A stretch of 64,000 bases of DNA, from the NCBI GenBank assembly GCA_030278955.1, contig JAOANR010000003.1, forward strand, positions 46,959,175-47,023,174, written 5' to 3'. Positions 57,232 through 64,000 of the stretch are shown here, piece after piece (the first letter of the stretch is position 1; every line of letters begins with the position of its first letter). A model generated the notes under the pieces. It made no database searches. It saw only the letters and a list, made by a program, of their open reading frames with translations, and was not told the DNA's origin. This DNA is from Hygrophila difformis. Taxonomy: Eukaryota > Streptophyta > Magnoliopsida > Lamiales > Acanthaceae. A program made the position numbers and the translations under genes.

Positions 57232-57910
57232 CAGTGGCGGACACACATATATATGGACTGGGGAGTTCAAAATTTGCCATTAATTTTTTATATAACTGTA
57301 TTTTAATTATGGTAGATAATATATTTATATAATTCCGTCGAGCTCAAACTTTGCCATTAATTTTTTATATGGTTGCATGAATTTTAGTTATATTAGAATG
57401 CATTTTCCAATAATTTACGCAATGGAGAAGATGAATGAGAAGAAAAAAAAGATAACATATTCTTTCTTGGTGGATTTTTTTATAAAGGCTCATATGTTCT
57501 TCAATCTTAATAAATAAAATAATAAACTTCGTCCACCATATAAAGTTGTAACTAGACTACGGCGAGCATATTTTACCGTCTTATGATATTAGCATTGATC
57601 CTACATATTACGACTACTACGGTTCAAATATTGTTTTATCTTTTTCTGTATTGAAGTTTATTAAGAGAGATTTGCATAACACGATGGGAGATGATTTTTT
57701 TAGTGACTCCTTAGTATGTAACATTGAAAATTAGAAGGTTTTATAACGTTTTAAAAAAATATCGACTTGTAATTTATAATTTCCGTACATAATGTAAAAT
57801 TAAAATATTTATAATGAATTTTCTATATAAAATTTCTTTACTTATTTTATATAGTGTGAGAAAAAAAATCATAGCTCGCCCCCGGTCCTCGCACTCTGCG
57901 CCCGCCACTG
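57232..57910. mobile_element. hAT-like element (spacer B copy)
   Basis: Inverted termini CAGTGGCGGACACACA and GCGCCCGCCACTG. The 8-bp flanks AGTGTATG (57224-57231) and AATGTATG (57911-57918) differ at one base, as an aged target-site duplication. 679 bp, non-coding; the interior aligns with 36630-37272 and 39262-39333. Confidence 0.8.
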
Positions 57911-57957
57911 AATGTATGTAATCTAATTAGAAATCAATAATACTAATATGGTTTGGG

Positions 57958-58089
57958 TTGGGGACTTACCCTAGTGGTCAAGTTCCCCGTTTCGACCCGG
58001 CCCCCTATCCCTCCCCTTTATCCTCATTTGTAATTTGTATGGTTTGGGCTCCACACACGTTTGCCGACACATGAGTGTGTTTAAAAAAT
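57958..58089 (+). mobile_element. tRNA-derived SINE
   Basis: 132 bp between a perfect 22-bp target-site duplication (57936-57957 and 58090-58111). The head GACTTACCCTAGTGGTCAAG fits a pol III A box and GTTTCGACCCGG (57989-58000) a B box; the 3' end is TTTAAAAAAT. Spacer A lacks it. A related older copy is at 9713-9876. Confidence 0.93.
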
Positions 58090-58111
58090 AATAATACTAA
58101 TATGGTTTGGG

Positions 58112-59016
58112 GTGAGTTTAGTATTTAAGTAGTTCTATCCACTGCGAATTGCTGAAATAAAATCATAGTCCACCCTATCAAGTATATCGCCAACCATCAC
58201 TAGCAGTGGCGGATCCAGAAATTTTTATTTGGTAGGTCAAATATTATGTAAGCAGCTAATATTAGGAAGAAGATGTATTCAATTAAAATTTTGTTACATT
58301 TTTTAAACTTATAAAAATCAATATATTAAAATTCATAAACTTCACTCAGAGTTTGCTGACTTGTATGTTATACAAAACACGTAGAATCCATTAAAATTGA
58401 TGGAGTCTCTAAGGCATTAGGGTGTTGAATACCTAAATTTTTTAAGACTTTTTAAAATTTGTATTAAATACCTCAAATTTTTTTAAAGAGTTAGGCTCGT
58501 TATTGAATAAATCTCCATTTGAATTATGAAACCCTTAAAATTTACATACATTTATAATAAAAACAACCAACATTCTATCTCCTACTCAAATTACTCAACA
58601 CTTATCCTAAAACTACCATCTAAATTCCTAATTATATCAAAATATTAGTACTAATATTTTATTTTTTATTTTTTTGGGTAATTGACCCACCTTGTTTGGT
58701 AATAGATACGCCAATGATCACTAGACCAATCAAGGATCATATCCCTTGGCGCACAAGGACACAAAACTCGACAGACAACTTGTAGTTGTGGATGATATTG
58801 CTTGTTTAAAAATATGAAGTACTAATTGTTCTTTAAATGAAAAAAAGAAAAAAAAAAAGAAAAGAAAAGAAAAAACAAAGTGCTGTAATGAGTTGCTGCT
58901 GAAGAAAAATTGTAAGTGCTAGGCTAACAAACAACACACCACGTTATACCTTCATCGATCCATTCGTTGTCTTAGCTTGAACATGCAATGTACGGGATCT
59001 CGCAAACGTCATAGAG
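58112..59016. other. Spacer B sequence absent from spacer A
   Basis: No gene seen. CAGTGGCGGATCCAGAAATT at 58204 resembles the head of another hAT-like repeat without a matching end nearby. 58846-58878 is an AAAG/AAAAG purine run. Confidence 0.5.
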
Positions 59017-59474
59017 GTTGGGAGCTTGTAGATGTGATCAAGGTTGTGGATATAACTATGGAAAAAAAAATTTTTTCTTTGCTTATATAATTGTTGATTA
59101 TAATAAGACTAGACTTGACTATTTTTTTTTTTATATTTATATACCTGTGATAATATTAAGTCAAAGCAATAACAAAAAATTGAAAAGAGTAAATAATAGG
59201 CTGGGGTGGAGGGAGTAGTATTTATATCAAGTCGGAGGTATATTTAAGGTGAGCAAAATTTTTAAAGAAAAGGTATCATTTTGAAGATTCGTGGGCTGGG
59301 TGTTGGATTGTCATAAAGGGTTTCAGGCGTTTCATATTATACGGTGTTTCATTAGAATTCTATACAAGATGGGCGTTTCCACAAAACCACATTAAACTGA
59401 TTCTTGTTGCCGATCGGGCGATGATTATGAATATTGGTTCCAAAGTTGGTAAGTATATGCCAAGGTATAAAACA
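59017..59474. repeat. Spacer segment matching 49616-50094
   Basis: Nearly identical to the 3' flank of EF-hand copy 2; continues at 60826 after the MULE insertion. Confidence 0.9.
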
Positions 59475-60825
59475 ACAATTAAGTTACTATACGGATGATT
59501 TATAGTGCGGATATGCGGATGTGTTCCGATTATGATGACATGGTGCTACGTGTCGAGTTAGGGTTTACAATTCCATACTTTAAAAATGGAAGGTGTATCA
59601 CTAATTGCCCTAGTTATTGGAGTAATGATAGGAATGATATGTAACTGCCTTTTTTGCATAATTAATGGGAAAATGATATTTTGGGTTTTCAATTGGAAGA
59701 CGTATGCAGTATCGACAAATCCGGCGGGGGTGGGGATGATAGACCTCAATTTTTTGCCGGACGATTTGGGCGACGTCAACGATGGTCCAATAGCAAACTC
59801 CGACAACCCTACTGCTGAAGGTGATACAACACCCGCAGATTTCGATTACAATTCACATGGTGGTGAGGAAAATTTGGAGATCATTGACGACTCAATAACA
59901 GAATTGGGAATGGAAGAACATGGTGGTGATGCGGGTGTGGGTAGTCAATCGGCTCCCGATACGTTCTCAGAAACTAATACCGATGAGGACGAAGCTTCAT
60001 GTAGCCGTGTAACACTGGTGTTGGCAGGTAACTTACATGGCAATTTGTGTTGAATGTATGCATTGTAAGAGATGTATGACGGTAGACGATAGTGATATCA
60101 TTATTTATGGTCAATATTTTCCAAACAATTTCGGTGACTGTAGACAATGGTAATGCTTTTTTTGGAGGACCTAGATCATTAGCTATTCTTAATATTTTCC
60201 AGATATAAAGGACTTTGAAGGTCAAGAGTTCAAAACTGTTAGGGATGCCTATAGTGCATACTGCAACTTTGCACATGGCCGTGGGTTTTCGGTGCGCAAA
60301 GAATACGAACGATGTTTAGCGAAAGATAAATCTTTGGTGAGGTGGATGTTGTACTGCTGTAGCAAGAAGGGGTACAAGGTTAACAGTAAGGTTAATCCAG
60401 CGAATAAAGATCCGACAGGGAAATCATTCCGAGGAGAATCAACCCAAAGTAAAATACGTATATTGGATGAGACACGCGTTGGGTGCCGTGCAATGATTGG
60501 ATTTAAATATGATATGAAGTGAAATGTGTATGTTGTTACAAGGTTCAATGATGTGCATAACCACCCGATGCAAGATAGAACTACGGCGCACGTTTTGCGG
60601 TCGAACCGAAGGATTTTACAACATCATGAGCTAATAGCCAATATCAGTTATAAGGCCGGACTATCAGTCGGAGATTCGTATGCACTGATTAGAGCAATGT
60701 CAGGGGGGACTGATTAAAGTCATTATAATAAATTACTCCAATACGTGTCTTTGAATTGATGCATCACAATATGGTCATCAGGAGAACACCTCCACATATG
60801 CGGCCTCCGGACCAGAACCTATTCG
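59475..60825 (+). mobile_element. FAR1-type MULE derivative
   Basis: A 1351-bp insertion relative to 50088-50100. The flanking duplication ATAAAACA (59467-59474, 60826-60833) is 8 bp perfect or 9 bp with one mismatch, in keeping with Mutator elements. The ends share degenerate inverted similarity (left GATATGCGGATGTGTTCCGA, right end reverse complement GCATATGTGGAGGTGTTCTC, each followed by GATGAC-like wording). Only the N-terminal part of a FAR1-related transposase remains. Confidence 0.78.
59586..60717 (+). pseudogene. FAR1/FHY3-related MULE transposase, N-terminal fragment
   Basis: Exon 1 (from about 59586 to 60027) is an acidic N-terminal region (MIDLNFLPDDLGDVNDG onward). The intron 60028-60202 has GT-AG borders and splices in frame. 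Exon 2 encodes a FAR1 DNA-binding domain of the WRKY-GCM1 zinc-finger type: EGQEFKTVRDAYSAYCNFAH, GFSVRKEYERC, MLYCCSKKGYK, GCRAMIGFKYD, and the FNDVHNHPM ligand pair. A TGA at 60520-60522 falls just before VYVVTRFNDVHNHPM. The frame ends at 60717 soon after YALIRAMSGGTD; the MULE catalytic domain and SWIM finger are missing. Related host proteins FHY3/FAR1 are transcription factors, but the insertion context favours a transposon relic. Confidence 0.82.
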
Positions 60826-61082
60826 ATAAAACAGAAACTTTATTAGGATTTAATAATTAGCTTGGTAAACAATTAAGACGCACACTAGCTAGGTAAGGGC
60901 AAGGCCCTTTGTCTCAAACCACACATACAACTACAGAAGCGGCCAAAACAATATAATGTTCTAATATAGTATACTAGTATATAAAAGAAGTACAAAAATC
61001 AATAACACATGGCCACAAAACCATAATTGTAAGTTGTATACTATATACTAAATATAGAAATAATAAATAGGAGCAAATTGGA
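60826..61082. other. 3' flank of EF-hand gene 3
   Basis: Nearly identical to 50087-50339. Confidence 0.9.
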
Positions 61083-61523
61083 TCAAGCAGAAAGGATGTT
61101 CGATTTGGAAGCCTCGAGGTCGGCAGCCTTTTTGAGAAAATTGAAGTGGTCTCCATGTCCATGGTCTTCTAGTGCCATCTGAATCGGGCAGAATCCGAGC
61201 CCTTCTGCAATTCCCACCAGCATGTTCCTCATCTCTTCCCTGAACTCTTTCTTGTCCACTGTCCCGTTGTTGTCGCAGTCGAATTTCTTGAATATCGAGT
61301 CGTGGAGCCTCGCCATCTCCTCCGCCGGGGTGGCCACGTCCACGCCGAAGTGGGTCTCGATCAACCTCATGGATTCCGACGCACGGCGGAGCTCCGTTCT
61401 CGATAGAAGGCCGTCGTTGTTGAGGTCCAGCCAGGCGAAGGCGTCGTCCACGCTTTGCTGGAATTGAGAATCGTCGTTGACAAAAGAGAGGATTGTAGAG
61501 GCATCCATTACCACCACCGCCAT
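61083..61523 (-). CDS. EF-hand calcium-binding protein, tandem copy 3
   Basis: 146 residues with ATG at 61521-61523; an upstream in-frame TTG (61529) is not a likely start because the other copies begin MAVVVMDAS. EF loops DLNNDGLLSRTE (33-44) and DCDNNGTVDKKE (82-93) are intact. It differs from copy 2 at few positions (Lys to Gln at 23, for example). Soluble, no targeting signal. Its coding and 3' sequences match copy 2 closely, but the 5' flank diverges immediately before the ATG, so its promoter is different and it may be expressed differently. Confidence 0.93.
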   Translation of the reverse strand: MAVVVMDASTILSFVNDDSQFQQSVDDAFAWLDLNNDGLLSRTELRRASESMRLIETHFGVDVATPAEEMARLHDSIFKKFDCDNNGTVDKKEFREEMRNMLVGIAEGLGFCPIQMALEDHGHGDHFNFLKKAADLEASKSNILSA

Positions 61524-62000
61524 GAACAAGCCAAGTAATAATATGCTAAATTTGGGTGATTATAATGGTGTGGGACAGTGAATGAAGTGATTGATGTAAG
61601 AGGTTGTAAGTTGTAGTGTTGTATGAAGAGTGAAAATGGTTGTGGGAGGAATTTATAGGGCAGGAATGATGCACGCAATTCCAGCTTGTCCTTGAGTGGA
61701 ACGGAGATCGATGGATTTGGGAAGTCGATCGCAGGTGGTTTGAAGTTGATGGTAATGGAATTGGAGATATTGTATAGTAGTAATTGCCTCGCCTTAATTA
61801 GGCATGTTTCCTTGGGGCTCAAGCTAGGATGCATGGAAGCTCTCCGGACTCACCAAGAATCAATCATTGCTAAATGGAAATCTAATTTATTTAATAAAAG
61901 CCCACTGATTGAGACTGGGAAAGGGAAACTGTAGATTTTTTAGGTCAACATTTTTCTCAAGTGGGCGGGTTTCATTCATACTACCGACCATTATAACTTA
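61524..62000. other. 5' flank of EF-hand gene 3
   Basis: Unlike the shared 5' flank of copies 1 and 2. Holds the TATA box at 61650-61657. No other gene; a minus-strand frame at 61508-61834 has no recognisable content. Confidence 0.6.
61650..61657 (-). promoter_or_regulatory. TATA box of EF-hand gene 3
   Basis: The minus strand reads TATAAATT followed by CCTCCCACA, about 130 bp before the ATG. The core and this following phrase recur in the promoter of copy 1. Confidence 0.62.
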
Positions 62001-62917
62001 GGGTCTGTTCTCCATACGGAGCTGAAGCTGTGAGCTGTAGCTACGGGCTGGAGCTATAGGGAGTTAGACTTGTAGTTGTTAGTTTAATTAAGGATATGTT
62101 CTGCACGTAGTTTTTGGAAGCTTTTGGGAGCTTTTCGGAGCTTTAGCTTTTATTTCAAAATAATAGCCCCGTTCTGCACACTAAGGGCCCGTTTGGATTG
62201 GCTTTTAAAAAAAGGAGAAGCCAAAAGCAGAAGCAGAAGCAGAAGTAAAAGCCAAAAGCAGAAGCAGGTAACTTTTGTGTTTGGATGGAATGTTTGAAAA
62301 GCAGTTTTTTTTCAAAAGTGTGTTTGGATATGTAAAAGTGAAAAGTGCTTTTGAAATATGTAAATTACCAAAAAGGATATGTTATTTATATATAATAGTA
62401 TATATTTATTGTGTAATTAAAATAAATTAATAGGGGCATTTATGACTCTGCACACATTACTAGGTGCATTTGGCTTCTGCTTTTCGGAGAAGCACCCCCT
62501 CAGAAGCACTTTTGCAGCTTTTCGAGGTGCTTTTGCTTTTTCCCAAAAGCCAAAACAAACACTCATTTTCCTTCAAAAGTGCTTTTGGCAGAAGCAAAAG
62601 CCAAAAACACTTCAAAATAAGCCATTCCAAACGACCCCTAACTTTGGAAGGTTTTAGCTTTGAATTGCAGCTCTAAAAGCTCTACAATCAGAAGCTACGC
62701 TCATTAGCTTTTGGGAGCTTTCGAAAGCTATAGCTACTTTTCAAATTTAATTAATTTTCTCTTCAAATTATAATTTATAATAGTTACAGCTACTTGAACA
62801 GAACATTTATGCAAAAATTGATAGCTACAGCTCCTAAAGCTCCCAACAACTACAGCTCCGTACAACTGCAGCTCGCAGCTACAACCCGCAGCTACACTCT
62901 ACGTGCAGAAAGGACCC
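62001..62917. mobile_element. Harbinger-like foldback MITE with a nested MITE
   Basis: Left end GGGTCTGTTCTCCATACGGA and right end ending CGTGCAGAAAGGACCC are inverted, flanked by TTA (61998-62000, 62918-62920). Both arms are dense in AGCT words (GAGCTGTAGCT, AGCTTTTGGGAGCTTT). The inner element is 62185-62638. Confidence 0.75.
62185..62638. mobile_element. Harbinger-like MITE nested in 62001-62917
   Basis: Termini GGGCCCGTTTGGATTGGCTT and AAGCCATTCCAAACGACCCC are inverted; TAA at 62182-62184 and 62639-62641. Rich in AAGCAGAAGC / GCTTTTG words. The open frames 62442-62676 are by-products. Confidence 0.88.
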
Positions 62918-63004
62918 TTAAGTGTTTGGTACAAGTAGCTGTAGTTGTGATAAAACTTATAAAATGACATAAATGTACAAATATTTATGAAGACTATTGG
63001 GTAG
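62918..63004. other. Sequence before the small MULE-like element
   Basis: AGTGTTTGGTACAAGTAGCT wording and AT-rich sequence; continues after the element at 63637. No gene. Confidence 0.4.
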
Positions 63005-63627
63005 GGGATTGGTTGCGGTGCAATCAACAAAATCCGCAGCACAGCAAGACACCAATCTCAATCGTTCATTTAAAATTTAACGGTTCAAAATGTAAAAGGG
63101 TAAAGTTGTCCAAAAAATGGATAACGGTCAAGTCGTTGAAAATACACGTAGGTTGTTATCGCTGAAAATATTGTGGCATGTCGTTGAAATACACATAGTC
63201 CATCGCTGAAATACACACATCACGTCGCTGAAATACAAACAGCTCGTCGCTGAAATATGTTAAACCAAAGAATTGGACTTTCAACGTTTATGAAGTCGCT
63301 GAAATGAACATTATCAAGTCGCTGAAAAATATTATAGCATGTCGCTGAAATATAGTATATTGCGTCGCAGAAATATACTATAATTCGTCGCTGAAATATA
63401 TAGACGCCGCGCTGAAAATATTATGTCTACCGCTAAAATATAAACAAATCGCTGAAATATATATAAAGTGTCGCTGAAATGTACTAAGTATATTTTGTAG
63501 TAATATGACAAATTTACCTTTTTAACCTTTAAGTTAATCTCAATCGTCGATTTACAAAGTGAATCAACAGTTATGGGAGGCCACAGTACATCAAGACAAA
63601 TGTCTTGATTACATCCTAACTTCTCCC
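63005..63627. mobile_element. Small MULE-like element carrying a periodic array
   Basis: Flanked by the 9-bp direct repeat ATTGGGTAG (62996-63004, 63628-63636). Starts GGGATTGGTTGCGGTGCAAT; the reverse complement of its end starts GGGAGAAGTTAGGATGTAAT, about two-thirds identical. Similar ATCTCAATCGT[T/C]-containing stretches lie inside both ends (63055, 63537). 623 bp, non-coding; the centre is the array at 63132-63480. Confidence 0.65.
63132..63480 (+). repeat. 15-copy GTCGCTGAAATA array, ~23-bp period
   Basis: GTCGCTGAAATA-like units begin near 63132, 63158, 63180, 63201, 63224, 63246, 63295, 63318, 63341, 63364, 63387, 63406, 63429, 63448 and 63470. Most spacings are 19-26 bp with one of 49 (about two periods). 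The unit core TCGCTGAAA is conserved; the 8-12 bases between units vary. Confidence 0.9.
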
Positions 63628-63636
63628 ATTGGGTAG

Positions 63637-64000
63637 TGGGTTGATTATTGGGTTAAAATTGTAATTGTACATAAGTAAGCTTGCTAGCTTATTTTGAATG
63701 CTACAAGAGGTAGTTTCTAAAAAGAAGCTCTCAAAAGCTAGTGTATAGAACGGGTTACAATTTTAATATAAAATTAAAAGCTACCAAAAGCTTTCAAAAA
63801 CTCTCACAAGCTGCATGCAGAACAACCCCAATATGTGGTCAGATAAGCAATTTTAAACGAGGACACTTTATGGGAGCTATTTAATACGTACTTTGATAAA
63901 ATAACCATTCGCTTCGTAATGCTATTTTTCAATTAAATACTTAATTGAAAAATTTTATTTGATAATTAGAAATTGTATTCATTTAATTAATTAAGCACTT
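63637..64000. other. AT-rich end of window with AGCT-rich repeat
   Basis: 63676-63830 has AAGCTTGCTAGCTTA, AGCTCTCAAAAGCTAG, AAAAGCTACCAAAAGCTTTC and GCTGCATGCAGAACAACCCC, related to the arms of the MITE at 62001-62917. No gene. Confidence 0.5.

Noticed and set aside
58640..58800. A third SINE
   Set aside because: The minus strand has GGTCTAGTGATCATTGGCG, like an A box, but no B box or duplication was found.
62442..62676. 70-codon frames
   Set aside because: Inside the nested Harbinger-like MITE; by-product of AAGCAGAAGC repeats.
63132..63480. CRISPR-like array
   Set aside because: Repeats are too short and diverged, and this is a plant nuclear genome; it lies in a transposon.

Overview
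This is nuclear DNA from a eudicot plant, built mainly of nested transposable elements. The evidence is AT-rich intergenic sequence, GT-AG introns, plant-type Ty3/gypsy chromovirus, CACTA, MULE, hAT, Harbinger, Helitron, LINE and SINE elements, and plant EF-hand genes. The species cannot be fixed from the window. The only convincing host genes are three near-identical EF-hand calcium-binding protein genes on the minus strand (34489-34923, 50340-50780, 61083-61523). They form a tandem array created by duplication of a gene plus its spacer.

Layout. 1-9.9 kb: a chromovirus LTR fragment, a 5'-truncated LINE with an RNase H domain, a second LTR fragment in the opposite orientation, a decayed RPA1/DUF223-like pseudogene split by a non-autonomous CACTA element (TSD TCA), a Stowaway-like MITE and a SINE. 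9.9-34.2 kb: a Helitron-like element of about 7 kb (3' hairpin at 34181-34195) holding diverged tandem units. Into it inserted a 5.1-kb Pack-MULE (11749-16840) carrying pieces of a ClpB/HSP101 chaperone and a class III peroxidase gene, an 11.8-kb Tekay-like chromovirus (17705-29511) with full LTRs but broken gag-pol, and a Harbinger MITE. 34.3-61.5 kb: the EF-hand array. Spacer A (between genes 1 and 2) carries a hAT-like MITE, an older hAT-like element split by a LINE, and a decayed 10-kb CACTA element whose transposase gene is split by a solo LTR. Spacer B (between genes 2 and 3) carries another member of the same hAT-like MITE family with a very young gag-only LTR element inside it, the older hAT-like element shared with spacer A, a SINE with a 22-bp TSD, and a FAR1-type MULE derivative. 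61.5-64 kb: nested Harbinger-like MITEs and a small MULE-like element carrying a 15-copy, ~23-bp-period array.

Comparing the two spacers, and the tandem units inside the Helitron-like element, supplies the empty site for most insertions, so many boundaries and target-site duplications (TSDs) can be read directly and insertions ordered relative to the duplications. The most notable items are the gag-only LTR element at 51247-56258 (intact 541-codon gag, LTRs differing by about two substitutions, and a reiterated GGCC[T/G]CCAT motif in U3 and in the region 3' of gag), the Pack-MULE, and the periodic array at 63132-63480.
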